Below are positions 53,796 through 62,445 of a stretch of DNA of 64,000 nucleotides, one piece after another. Position 1 is the first letter of the stretch. Every line of letters starts with the position of its first letter. The notes below the pieces were generated by a model that made no database searches, was not told the DNA's origin, and saw only the letters and a program-made list of their open reading frames with translations. Position numbers and translations under genes: made by a program. Source of the stretch: Rhodococcus sp. KRD162 (GTDB lineage: Bacteria > Actinomycetota > Actinomycetes > Mycobacteriales > Mycobacteriaceae); NCBI RefSeq assembly GCF_017168335.1, contig NZ_JABFAU010000015.1:14075-78074 (forward strand). Reading direction: 5' to 3'.

Positions 53796-55076
53796 ATGGC
53801 TGGAGACATCATCCCGATCGAACTCGGTCTCACCGCTGGTGACTTCTCGACACTGTGGGCACCGGAGTGGCGAGAAGGCGACGACGAGTGGGAGGCATTC
53901 CTCGGACACGAGGACGATCTGTACGGATTCTCGACCGTCGCAGAGCTCGCGGCATTCGTCAGGTCCGACGACGACAACGATCTCGTCGACCATCCCTCGT
54001 GGACGGTGGTCTCCGCGCTGGCGGCGCACGAGCTCGAGCCCGAGGATATGCATCGCTTCGATCTGGTGGCGGTGCCGGAACTGGTCGCCTCGGACCCCGA
54101 AGCCGATGTCCTCGCCGAACTGCAAGGAACTTTCGGCATCGTGTCCGCCATCGGCGATGTGTGCGAACTGCGTCCGATCACAAGCTTTTTCGGTAGCAAT
54201 TCCTTCGTCGGTGCGGTCGGCGGAGGCGTCGAGAACTTCCTCGGGCGCGAGGGAACCGAGTTGTGGGACCGAATCGGAGCAGCGGTCGCCAAGCACTGGG
54301 ACGACGTGCTCGATGCCGTCGACGCCATCGTCACCTCCCCCGACGTCGACCCCGCGGCGGTTGCCGTCGCCGAAGCCGAGCTCACCGCGGCGGCCGGGAA
54401 TGCCGTCGACGTCGACGATGCGACGGACGACGCCGATTCGGACGACGAGGACGATTCCGACGAGGACGAGGACGAGGACGATATCGAGGACGTCGATCGT
54501 GATCCGATCGCTGCGGCCGCTGCCGAAGAGACGTTCTGGACCACCGTCGGTATCGATCCGATTCGGATCATCACCTCGGACGACACGCTCTACACCTTGC
54601 GCTGCTATCTCGGCGACAAGCCGGTGTTCCTGGGGCGCGGCGGCGCTATCAGCGTGTTCGGCTCCGAGCGGGCACTGGCCCGGTATCTCGCCGACGATCA
54701 CGACCATGATCTCGCGCAGGTCAGCACGTTTTCCGACATCCAGACCGCCGCCATCGACGGCTCTCTCGATATCCAGATCACCGACGACAACGTGTACGTG
54801 CTGCCGGGATTGGCCGATGATCTCGCCGAAGGCCCCACCGAAGTCGATGCCGACCAGCTGGACCTGGCCGTCGAATTGTTCACCGATGCAGCCGATTTCG
54901 CCGGCGACAACTCGGTCGAGGAGGCGCTCGCCACATCGACTCCGTTGGGCTGGTACGTCTCCTACACCCTCGAACCGACTCCGGATCGGCTCGCGCCGAG
55001 CGCGCCGTTCGCCGTGGAGGCCGAGGCATGGCGCACGCTCGAGCGCGAGTTCGAGAGCCGTCTACGCAAGAAGTAG
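53796..55076 (+). CDS. Acidic conserved protein (Rv3311-like by position)
   Basis: A 426-residue highly acidic soluble protein. Two similar halves appear to be separated by an Asp/Glu-rich linker at about residues 207-232 (DDADSDDEDDSDEDEDEDD). The halves share an LxLxAGDFSTL / VFLGRGGAISVFG style and a WLxPxW motif. I cannot name a fold. Its place between upp and add, its size and its acidity match what I recall of Rv3311 in M. tuberculosis, which is also uncharacterised. The ribosome site is weak. Confidence 0.65.
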   Translation: MAGDIIPIELGLTAGDFSTLWAPEWREGDDEWEAFLGHEDDLYGFSTVAELAAFVRSDDDNDLVDHPSWTVVSALAAHELEPEDMHRFDLVAVPELVASDPEADVLAELQGTFGIVSAIGDVCELRPITSFFGSNSFVGAVGGGVENFLGREGTELWDRIGAAVAKHWDDVLDAVDAIVTSPDVDPAAVAVAEAELTAAAGNAVDVDDATDDADSDDEDDSDEDEDEDDIEDVDRDPIAAAAAEETFWTTVGIDPIRIITSDDTLYTLRCYLGDKPVFLGRGGAISVFGSERALARYLADDHDHDLAQVSTFSDIQTAAIDGSLDIQITDDNVYVLPGLADDLAEGPTEVDADQLDLAVELFTDAADFAGDNSVEEALATSTPLGWYVSYTLEPTPDRLAPSAPFAVEAEAWRTLEREFESRLRKK

Positions 55077-55096
55077 CGCCGGTCGCGGGTTCGAGA

Positions 55097-56221
55097 TCAG
55101 CCGATCAGGACGGCGTACCCGGGCTTGATGATGTCGTCGATCAGCGCCAGCCGCTCGTCGAACGGCAGGAAGGCGGACTTCATCGCGTTGATGGTGAACC
55201 GCTCGAGGTCACTCCACCCGTAGCCGAAGGTCTCGACGAGCTTGACCATCTCGCGGCTCATCGACGTATCGCTCATCAGTCGATTGTCGGTGTTCACGGT
55301 GACCCGGAAGCGTAGTCGCGCGAGCAGATCGAACGGGTGAGTCGCCAAGGACTCGACGGCACCGGTCTGCACGTTCGAGCTCGGGCAGAGCTCGAGCGGC
55401 ATCCGAGTGTCACGCACGTAGGCGGCCAGCAAGCCGAGTTCAGGGGTGCCGTCGGCGCCGAGGGTGATGTCGTCGGTGATTCGAACCCCGTGACCGAGCC
55501 TGTCGGTACCGCAGAACGCCACCGCTTCCTGAATCGACGGCAGACCGAACGCCTCTCCGGCATGAATGGTGAAATGGGCGTTGCTCGCCCGCATGTACTC
55601 GAAGGCGTCGAGATGTCGGCTGGGAGGAAAGCCCGCTTCGGCACCGGCGATGTCGAACCCGACCACCCCGCGATCGCGGAACCGAACCGTCAACTCGGCG
55701 ATCTCGCGCGATCGGGCAGCATGTCGCATCGCGGTGAGCAAGGTGCCGATCGTGATGCTCTTGCCTCGTACCGCGGCCGCGGAGATTCCTGCCTCGAATC
55801 CTGCGAGGGTGTGGGTGACGACCTCGTCGAGGGTCAGGCCGCGTTCGAGATGTTGTTCGGGCGCGAAGCGTACTTCGGCGTACACGACGCCGTCGTCGGC
55901 GAGATCCTCGGCGCATTCGCGCGCCACCCGGAACAGTCCCTCCGGGGTCTGCATCACAGCCACGGTGTGCGCGAACGTCTCGAGGTAGCGCACGAGCGAG
56001 CCGCTGTCCGCGGACTCGCGAAACCACGCGCCCAATGCCGGGCCGTCGGTGGCGGGGAGGTCGTCGTAGCCGCACTCCTCGGCCAGTTCCAGCACGGTCT
56101 GGGGGCGTAGGCCGCCGTCGAGGTGGTCGTGCAGCAACGCCTTCGGAGCGGTCCTGATCGACGGGAGATCGAGTGGCGCACTGCCACCGATCGAGGACTG
56201 GATGTTCTCCGTGGTGCTCAT
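55097..56221 (-). CDS. add: Adenosine deaminase
   Basis: The 374-residue enzyme has the metal-binding [12 protein letters not shown] motif and [10 protein letters not shown] central [11 protein letters not shown] carries the catalytic glutamate, with [11 protein letters not shown] following, and CPSSN and VNTDNRLMS supply the metal aspartate. It converts adenosine to inosine, feeding purine nucleoside phosphorylase. The ATG at 56221 starts homology. It is divergent from the APC permease; the salvage genes of mycobacteria resume only at deoA at the end of the window, so a polyamine cluster sits between them. Confidence 0.94.
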   Translation of the reverse strand: MSTTENIQSSIGGSAPLDLPSIRTAPKALLHDHLDGGLRPQTVLELAEECGYDDLPATDGPALGAWFRESADSGSLVRYLETFAHTVAVMQTPEGLFRVARECAEDLADDGVVYAEVRFAPEQHLERGLTLDEVVTHTLAGFEAGISAAAVRGKSITIGTLLTAMRHAARSREIAELTVRFRDRGVVGFDIAGAEAGFPPSRHLDAFEYMRASNAHFTIHAGEAFGLPSIQEAVAFCGTDRLGHGVRITDDITLGADGTPELGLLAAYVRDTRMPLELCPSSNVQTGAVESLATHPFDLLARLRFRVTVNTDNRLMSDTSMSREMVKLVETFGYGWSDLERFTINAMKSAFLPFDERLALIDDIIKPGYAVLIG

Positions 56222-56465
56222 GTGTCGACGGTATCGTGCAGTCCGCGCGCACGCGCGTCTGCCGGAATCCCTCGGCGAGTCCGCGGATTCCCGCGAACAG
56301 CGCCATTTCTGCGACCTATTTCGTTGCATTGTTACTCAGAGGAAAACAAATCCGTCGATACACCGCATTTTCGCGACGGAAATCGTAGTCTTCATCCACT
56401 GCACTCGACCGTTTCTGTCGGGCACCCTCCGACGCACTCGGTCGACTCGAACCTCGGAGAGACCT

Positions 56466-57968
56466 ATGTCCACTGCGGAACCGCCGAACACCATTGCCGG
56501 TAAAGGACTCAACACCGGAGCTCTCGGGTTGGTCGGCAACATCGTCATCGGGTTGTCGGCGGTCGCCCCGGCCTACAGCCTGGCGGCCACCCTCGGGTAC
56601 GTCGTCCTCGCCGTCGGGGACAAAGCGCCCTCGATGTTTCTCGTTGCTTTCGTTCCGATGCTGCTCACCGCGTTCGCCTACCGTGAACTCGGTCGCGACA
56701 CGCCGGACTGCGGAACGTCCTTCACGTGGGGCACCAAGGCGTTCGGCCCCTGGGTCGGTTGGATGGCGGGGTGGGGGCTGGCCGTGTCGGCCATCATCGT
56801 GCTCGCAAATGTCGCCGAAATCGCAGCCATCTACCTGTTCGAGTTTCTGGGACTGTCGGGGTTGGCGGAGTCCACCGCGGCCAAGGTGGCCCTCGGCTCG
56901 TTCTTCATCGCCTCGATGACCTACGTCAGTTTTCGCGGCATCCTGATCAGCGAACGCATGCAGAACGTACTGATTTTCGTGCAGTTCGCGGTGCTCATCG
57001 GCGTGTCGGTGACGGCGCTGGTCAAAGTGGGGACCGGCACCGCAGGGCCGCAGGCCATCACGCCGCAGCTCAGTTGGTTGGTACCGACAGGGGTGACGAT
57101 GTCCGACGCGGCCCAGGCCATCATCCTGTGCATCTTCATCTACTGGGGATGGGACGCCTGCCTGGCCGTCGGCGAGGAAACCAAGGATTCGGAGAAGACC
57201 CCGGGACGCGCCGCGGTGATGACCACGCTCATTCTGGTCGCGACATACGTGCTCGTCGGATACGCCGTGCAGTCCTTTGCCGGCTTCGGCGATACCGGGA
57301 TCGGGCTGAACAATCCGGACAACGTCGACGATGTGCTCAGCATTCTCGGCGATCCGGTCGCCGGATCGATCGCCGCGTCGCTGTTGTTGTTGACGGTCTC
57401 CATCTCGGCGCTGTCCTCGACACAGACGACCATCCTGCCCACCGCCCGTGGCACGCTGTCGATGGCCGTCTACGAAGCAATCCCGAAGCGCTTCGCCAGC
57501 GTGCACCCCAAGTACATGACGCCCGGCTTCGGCACGCTGGTGATGGGTGCCGCAGCCCTGATGTTCTATCTGGTACTCACCTTCGTCAGTGCCAACGCGC
57601 TGCAGGATTCGGTGGCATCTCTCGGTCTCGCGGTGGCCTTCTACTACGGCATCACTGCATACGCATGCACCTGGTACTTCCGCCGGACCTTGTTCTCCTC
57701 CGCCCGAAACCTGTTCATGCGCGGCATCTTTCCTCTTCTCGGCGGACTGTCCATGACGTGGGCGTTCGTGCAGAGCGCAGTGGACATGATCAAACCCGAC
57801 TACGGCTACACCGTCTACGGACCGATCGGCGGTGTGTTCGTCCTCGGTGTCGGCATGCTGGTACTCGGCATTCCGCTGATGTTGCTGTGCTTCGTGGGCA
57901 ACCGGGACTTCTTCCAAGGCAAGACACTCACCGCGTCCACCGAAGTCAAGGTTCCGGACACTTACTAG
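56466..57968 (+). CDS. APC-family amino acid/polyamine permease
   Basis: A 500-residue transporter with about 12 helices. It has an N-terminal GALGLVGNIVIGLSAVAPAYSLAATLGYVV, typical of the APC superfamily, and a GETGSFTWG-like segment (DCGTSFTWGTKAFGPWVGWM). GGAGAG precedes the ATG. With the putrescine catabolic genes downstream, it most likely imports putrescine or a related amine. The 244 bases to add hold the divergent promoters, with A/T-rich sequence at 56320-56400. Confidence 0.82.
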   Translation: MSTAEPPNTIAGKGLNTGALGLVGNIVIGLSAVAPAYSLAATLGYVVLAVGDKAPSMFLVAFVPMLLTAFAYRELGRDTPDCGTSFTWGTKAFGPWVGWMAGWGLAVSAIIVLANVAEIAAIYLFEFLGLSGLAESTAAKVALGSFFIASMTYVSFRGILISERMQNVLIFVQFAVLIGVSVTALVKVGTGTAGPQAITPQLSWLVPTGVTMSDAAQAIILCIFIYWGWDACLAVGEETKDSEKTPGRAAVMTTLILVATYVLVGYAVQSFAGFGDTGIGLNNPDNVDDVLSILGDPVAGSIAASLLLLTVSISALSSTQTTILPTARGTLSMAVYEAIPKRFASVHPKYMTPGFGTLVMGAAALMFYLVLTFVSANALQDSVASLGLAVAFYYGITAYACTWYFRRTLFSSARNLFMRGIFPLLGGLSMTWAFVQSAVDMIKPDYGYTVYGPIGGVFVLGVGMLVLGIPLMLLCFVGNRDFFQGKTLTASTEVKVPDTY

Positions 57969-57987
57969 AAGAGAAGGACCGCACCTG

Positions 57988-58842
57988 ATGAATATCACCG
58001 TCGGCTACCTCGCCACTCCCAGCGGCGACGACGGCGTAGCCCTGGCCACCGCCCTCGCCCGTGCGCTCGACGCCTCCATCGACATCGTGCTGGTCATGTC
58101 GGTCGACGACCCTGTCATGGAAGGAAGCGGGCCGTACCGGAAAGTTCTCCACGCCCAGGCGCGAGGCTGGGTGGACGACGCAGCCGCCCAGGTGCCGTCG
58201 GGCATCGAGGTGACCACGCACGTGCTCACCGACGAGTCGTTCGCTCGCGCCCTGATCGACTTCGCGGTGAACACCGATGCCGACATGATCGTCGTCGGCG
58301 GTGCCGGTGACGGCCTGCTGAACCGGCACTCGATCGGGTCGGTCGCCAGTCAACTGCTGCATGCGTCGCAGGTGCCGCTGGCACTTGCTCCTCGGGGCTA
58401 CCGGCTCTCGAATGCACCGGTCACCGACCTGACCGTAGCCGTCCCCACTCGGGACTCCGCCTCCAATCCGCTGCCGTTCGCCATCACTCTTGCCAGCGCG
58501 GCGCACGTGCCGGTGCGGTTGGTGTCACTGGTCTCGCTCGAGTCGACCGCCGTGCCGAGTGACGAGACAGCGCTGGACACCCGGCGACGACAGGTCGCTG
58601 TCGCGCAGCACAATCTCGATCTCGCAGTGCGCAGTCTCCCCGATATCGAGGGACTGCAGTCGGTGGTCGCCGACGGGTCGACGCTGGACGAGGCGATGGG
58701 AAATCTCGAGTGGGCACCGGGCGATGTGCTGTTCCTCGGCTCGAGTGGACTGGCAACTCCCAAGCGGGTGTTTCTCGGATCGAGTGCAGCGAAAATTCTG
58801 CGGGCCGCTCCGGTGCCGGTGGTCGTCGTTCCGCACGATTAG
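57988..58842 (+). CDS. Tandem universal stress protein
   Basis: The 284-residue protein has two USP domains. The first includes MNITVGYLATPSGDDGVALA and the ATP-binding-like DMIVVGGAGDGLLNRHSIGSVASQLLH. The second has VLFLGSSGLATPKRVFLGSSAAKILRAAPVPVVVV, matching G-2x-G-9x-G-S/T. Both keep nucleotide-binding features. It follows the permease by 19 bases and may modulate the pathway. Its TAG stop lies in the arm of a long inverted repeat shared with the convergent oxidase gene. Confidence 0.88.
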   Translation: MNITVGYLATPSGDDGVALATALARALDASIDIVLVMSVDDPVMEGSGPYRKVLHAQARGWVDDAAAQVPSGIEVTTHVLTDESFARALIDFAVNTDADMIVVGGAGDGLLNRHSIGSVASQLLHASQVPLALAPRGYRLSNAPVTDLTVAVPTRDSASNPLPFAITLASAAHVPVRLVSLVSLESTAVPSDETALDTRRRQVAVAQHNLDLAVRSLPDIEGLQSVVADGSTLDEAMGNLEWAPGDVLFLGSSGLATPKRVFLGSSAAKILRAAPVPVVVVPHD

Positions 58843-58916
58843 AGCGGCTTCGCCGCACGTGAGCAGAAGCTCGTAGCAGAGGTCGAGTTTCCGTGCACGT
58901 GCGGCGCGGCCGCTCT
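58841..58916. terminator. Inverted repeat spanning both stop codons of convergent genes
   Basis: Bases 58841-58861 pair with 58896-58916 (19 of 21 match), around a 34-base spacer. The TAG stops of the USP and oxidase genes lie at the outer edges of the arms. A long-loop hairpin, probably acting as a bidirectional terminator. Confidence 0.6.
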
Positions 58917-60336
58917 AACTGTCGAAGCCGAGACCCAGCCCATCCATCCCCTTGAGCCACAGACTTTTTCGGCCACCGTTGCGATCGGCTCGGGCGAGCT
59001 CTGCGCGAGTGATGTTGATGCCGATCGACTTGAAAGGCTCGGGCGGGAACGGCAGTGGCATGCTGCGCACCATGTTCAGGCGTGTCCGGTCGGTGTCCTT
59101 GCCATCGAGCAGATCGAGGGCGGTGCGGGCCCCGAAGTGCGACGCGCCGACGCCGAGTCCGGTGAACCCGGCCACCGAGGCCACCCGTCCGTTCATGCCG
59201 AGATCCCAGAACGCGCTGAACCGCGAGCAGGTATCGATCGTTCCGCCCCAGGCATGGGTGGCGCGGATGCCCTCGAGGCTCGGGAACATCTGCAGCAGGT
59301 GTTCGGCGAGCAATGCGAATTCTTCGGGATGTTGGGTTCGGCGTGGGTCTGTGTCACTGCCGTAGAAGTAGTGCGCGTCCCAGCCGCCGAACAGGATGCG
59401 GTCGTCTGCCGTCAACCGGAAGTAGTGGAATCTGTTGCCGGAATCGGCCAACCCTTCGCGGCCGGACCAGCCGATGTCGGCGAGCTGCGAGGGCGTCAGC
59501 GGCTCGGTCATGATCACGTAGTCCCACACCGGAACGATCCAATGGCGGAGTTTGCGGCGCAACGATTTCGATGCCGAAGTGGCCAGCAGCACCTTGGCGG
59601 CCTCGATCGTGCCGTAGCCCGTCTTCACTCGAATGCCGTTGCTGGACTTGCCGATCGACAGCGCTCGGGTGTTCTCGTGAAGGTGAACGCCGAGCGACTC
59701 GGCCGCATCGGCCAGGCCCCAGGCCAACTTGGCCGGGTCGATCATCGCGACATCTGGATCGAAGAGTGCACCGCGCACCATCGGTGAGGTGATCCGGGAC
59801 TGCGCCGCGGCCGCGTCGAGGTACTCCATCGGCTGCGACAACCGCTCGGCCTCGACGGCGAGTTCCTGCAGTTCGCCGACCTGCCAGTCGAAGTTGGCGA
59901 TATCGAGCTCCCCGGTGCGCTCGATATCGGCGTCGATCCCGTACCTTGCCGCGGTCGCGCAGATCGCATCGAGTGTCTCGGTTCCCATGCGTAGCAGCTC
60001 AGGAAGCTCGTCGGCGTAACGATCGAGCCCGTTCCCGAACCCATGGGTCAGGCTGGCGGCGCAGAATCCGCCGTTACGTCCGCTCGCGCCGTCGGCGATG
60101 CGGGCACCCTCGAGTACCACGATCGATCGGTCCGGGTTCTCCTCGGCCGCGTGCAGTGCCGCCCAGAGGCCGGTGAAGCCGCCGCCGACGATCACCAGAT
60201 CCGCCGACGTCGAGCCGGTGTGCCGGGTCCGCGGTGCGGGGCGTTCGGGACGGTCGAGCCAGTAGGACTCCGGCTGTGCGTTCGCCACCATCGCCACGCC
60301 GCGAGCGGTGGGTGCGGTTGCCCATACCCCACTCAT
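58915..60336 (-). CDS. FAD-dependent amine oxidase (PuuB-like, DAO family)
   Basis: The 473-residue flavoprotein has ADLVIVGGGFTGLWAALHAAE for FAD and GASGRNGGFC, the typical DAO flavin-attachment region. The C-terminal half contains ATHAWGGTIDTCSRF and SVAGFTGLGVGASHFG. The pattern closely follows gamma-glutamylputrescine oxidase and related primary-amine oxidases, which give an aldehyde, ammonia and hydrogen peroxide. The gene overlaps the aldehyde dehydrogenase stop by 4 bases (ATGA at 60333-60336). The aldehyde product would pass to that enzyme. The substrate is inferred. Confidence 0.85.
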   Translation of the reverse strand: MSGVWATAPTARGVAMVANAQPESYWLDRPERPAPRTRHTGSTSADLVIVGGGFTGLWAALHAAEENPDRSIVVLEGARIADGASGRNGGFCAASLTHGFGNGLDRYADELPELLRMGTETLDAICATAARYGIDADIERTGELDIANFDWQVGELQELAVEAERLSQPMEYLDAAAAQSRITSPMVRGALFDPDVAMIDPAKLAWGLADAAESLGVHLHENTRALSIGKSSNGIRVKTGYGTIEAAKVLLATSASKSLRRKLRHWIVPVWDYVIMTEPLTPSQLADIGWSGREGLADSGNRFHYFRLTADDRILFGGWDAHYFYGSDTDPRRTQHPEEFALLAEHLLQMFPSLEGIRATHAWGGTIDTCSRFSAFWDLGMNGRVASVAGFTGLGVGASHFGARTALDLLDGKDTDRTRLNMVRSMPLPFPPEPFKSIGINITRAELARADRNGGRKSLWLKGMDGLGLGFDS

Positions 60337-61838
60337 CGGACGCCCTCCTCGACGTCGGGACCGGCCGCAGCGAACACCGTTCGATGCCAGGCCTTTCGGG
60401 CCACACCCGTGATGTCGGTCATGACATGTTTGACGGTGAGGTATTCGTCGAGCGAATAGCTCGACATGTCCTTGCCGAATCCCGACGCACCGAACCCGCC
60501 GTGCGGCATCTCGCTGATGATCGGGATGTGATCGTTGATCCACACGCACCCTGCCGCGATCTCTCGCGTCGCCCGGCCCGCGCGGTACACGTCCCTGGTC
60601 CAGGCCGAGGCAGCGAGACCGAACTCGGTGTCGTTGGCGCGCCGGATCGCATCGTCGTCCCCGTGGTGCTTCGACACCGTGAGCACCGGACCGAACACCT
60701 CCTCGCGATAGATCTCGTCCTGCTCTCCGACATCGGCGATCAGAGTAGGTGGGTAGAAGGCACCAGAGCCCGCCGGGACGCGACCTCCGGTGACGATCCT
60801 GGCTCCGCTGTCGCGAGCGCGATCCACCATCGCCGCCACCCGATCTCGGTGTGCAATGGAGATCAGCGAGCCCATGTCGGTTGCCGGATCGGTCGGGTCT
60901 CCCACGACGACGCGGTCCATCAACTCGGCGACTCCGGCGACGAAATCGTCGTACAGGGATTCGGCAACGATGGCGCGAGTGGCGGCCGTGCAGTCCTGAC
61001 CGCCGTTGATCAACGACCCCGCGACGGCTCCGTGGATGGCGGCCTCGAGGTCTGCGTCCTCGAACACCACCAGCGGTGCCTTGCCGCCGAGCTCGAGCTG
61101 CACCCGCGTGCCGTGCTCGGCGGCCTGGGCCATGACGCGCCTGCCGACGGGAGTGGAACCGGTGAAGGTCATCAGGTCAAGGGACGCATGCGAGGACAGC
61201 GCGACGCCTGCGTCGATCCCGGTTCCGGTGACGACGTTGAAGACCCCGTCGGGCACGCCTGCTTCGGTGGCCAAGCGCGCCAACCGCAAGGTGGTGAGCG
61301 GGGTGAGTTCGCTGGGCTTGAGGACGATTGCGCACCCGGCCGCCAGCGCGGGCATCGCCTTCCACACCGCCATCTGCAGCGGGTAGTTCCACGGGGTGAT
61401 CGACCCGACCACTCCGACGGCGTCGCGGCGAACGGCGGAGGTGTGCTCACCGGAGTACTCCGCTGCGGCCTTGCCGTCCAGGTGCCGCGCCGCTCCGGCG
61501 AAGAACTCGATGTTGTCGATGCTGCCCGGAACGTCGAATTCCGTCGCCAGCCGGATTGCCTTACCGGTCTGCGCCACTTCTTCCGCTGCGAAGTTCTCGG
61601 CCTCGGAGGCGACCAGCCGAGCCAGTTCCGCCAGTACCGTACTGCGGTGCGCGGGCGTGGCGGTGGACCAACTCGACAGGGCCGAACGCGCCTGGGCGAG
61701 CGCTGAATCGACATCGTCAGCCGTAGCCAGACCGAGCTCGGCGACGACAGCGCCGGTCGCTGGATCGTCGACTGCATATCGCTGACCACTGCCGTCGACC
61801 GCGCGTCCAGCGATCCAACATCCGGGTATTTTCGCCAT
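60333..61838 (-). CDS. Aldehyde dehydrogenase, probably aminoaldehyde-specific
   Basis: A 501-residue ALDH. It has GSITPWNYPLQMAVWK, the glutamate base in LELGGKAP (Glu249), the nucleophile in GGQDCTAATR (Cys283) and EEVFGPVL. The sequence GGQDCTAATR is typical of aminobutyraldehyde dehydrogenases such as PatD/YdcW. It would oxidise 4-aminobutyraldehyde (or a gamma-glutamyl form) to GABA. ATG at 61838 sits 6 bases from a TACTGT -10 on the minus strand, indicating a leaderless start. The divergent Lrp gene begins 142 bases away. Confidence 0.9.
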   Translation of the reverse strand: MAKIPGCWIAGRAVDGSGQRYAVDDPATGAVVAELGLATADDVDSALAQARSALSSWSTATPAHRSTVLAELARLVASEAENFAAEEVAQTGKAIRLATEFDVPGSIDNIEFFAGAARHLDGKAAAEYSGEHTSAVRRDAVGVVGSITPWNYPLQMAVWKAMPALAAGCAIVLKPSELTPLTTLRLARLATEAGVPDGVFNVVTGTGIDAGVALSSHASLDLMTFTGSTPVGRRVMAQAAEHGTRVQLELGGKAPLVVFEDADLEAAIHGAVAGSLINGGQDCTAATRAIVAESLYDDFVAGVAELMDRVVVGDPTDPATDMGSLISIAHRDRVAAMVDRARDSGARIVTGGRVPAGSGAFYPPTLIADVGEQDEIYREEVFGPVLTVSKHHGDDDAIRRANDTEFGLAASAWTRDVYRAGRATREIAAGCVWINDHIPIISEMPHGGFGASGFGKDMSSYSLDEYLTVKHVMTDITGVARKAWHRTVFAAAGPDVEEGVR

Positions 61839-61861
61839 GCCTGCACAGTACCGGCCAGTCC

Positions 61862-61901
61862 ACTGATTCTCTCGTTTTTCGGCACTTGAACAACTGATTC
61901 T
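61862..61901. promoter_or_regulatory. Candidate Lrp operator: two direct repeats
   Basis: ACTGATTCT occurs at 61862-61870 and again at 61893-61901, 31 bases apart (about three helical turns). The second copy lies inside the inverted repeat ACAAC-N7-GTTGT (61890-61906). The first lies over the expected -35 region of the aldehyde dehydrogenase promoter. Such spacing suits an AsnC/Lrp-type octamer made by the adjacent gene. Confidence 0.45.
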
Positions 61902-61944
61902 GTTGTACAGGTCGACAATCAATACGTTTTTCATCGTCGAAGGG

Positions 61945-61974
61945 TTGTGTTTTCCACCGGGACAGTGACAAGAT
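61945..61974 (+). promoter_or_regulatory. Candidate promoter of the Lrp-aminotransferase operon
   Basis: TTGTGT at 61945-61950 and CAAGAT at 61969-61974 are 18 bases apart. The -10 ends 6 bases before the ATG at 61981, with no ribosome site between, so the message may be leaderless. Confidence 0.4.
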
Positions 61975-61980
61975 CGACCC

Positions 61981-62445
61981 ATGCCCGAGCAACCGCCCAT
62001 CGCACTCGACGACGTCTCGAAGGCGATCATCGAACAACTTCAGGAGGACGGGCGTCGCTCCTACGCCGCCATCGGCAAAGCCGTCGGACTCTCGGAAGCG
62101 GCTGTCCGCCAACGAGTTCAGCGCCTGACGGACTCCGGCGTCATGCAGATCGTCGCGGTGACCGATCCGGTGCAGGTCGGATTCGAGCGACAGGCCATGA
62201 TCGGCATCAAATGCACCGGCGACAGTTACGCGCTGTCCGAGGAGTTGTCGGCGATCGACGCCATCGACTACGTGGTCCTCACCGCAGGCTCGTTCGACGT
62301 CGTCGTGGAAGTGGTGTGCGAGAACGACGAACAACTGCTGCAGATCCTGAACAAACAGATCCGAAGTCTCGACGGTGTCACCAGCACCGAAACGCTGGTC
62401 TATCTCAAACTCGTCAAGCAGCAATACAATTGGGGAACCCGATGA
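61981..62445 (+). CDS. Lrp/AsnC-family regulator of the amine cluster
   Basis: The 154-residue regulator has the AsnC HTH (IEQLQEDGRRSYAAIGKAVG, then LSEAAVRQRVQRLTDSGV) and a RAM domain ending with a TSTETLVYLKLVKQ segment. It lies between the divergent aldehyde dehydrogenase and the co-transcribed aminotransferase, overlapping the latter (ATGA at 62442-62445). It most likely senses an amine or amino acid and controls both directions. It is distinct from the other Lrp protein at 23495-23932. Confidence 0.9.
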   Translation: MPEQPPIALDDVSKAIIEQLQEDGRRSYAAIGKAVGLSEAAVRQRVQRLTDSGVMQIVAVTDPVQVGFERQAMIGIKCTGDSYALSEELSAIDAIDYVVLTAGSFDVVVEVVCENDEQLLQILNKQIRSLDGVTSTETLVYLKLVKQQYNWGTR

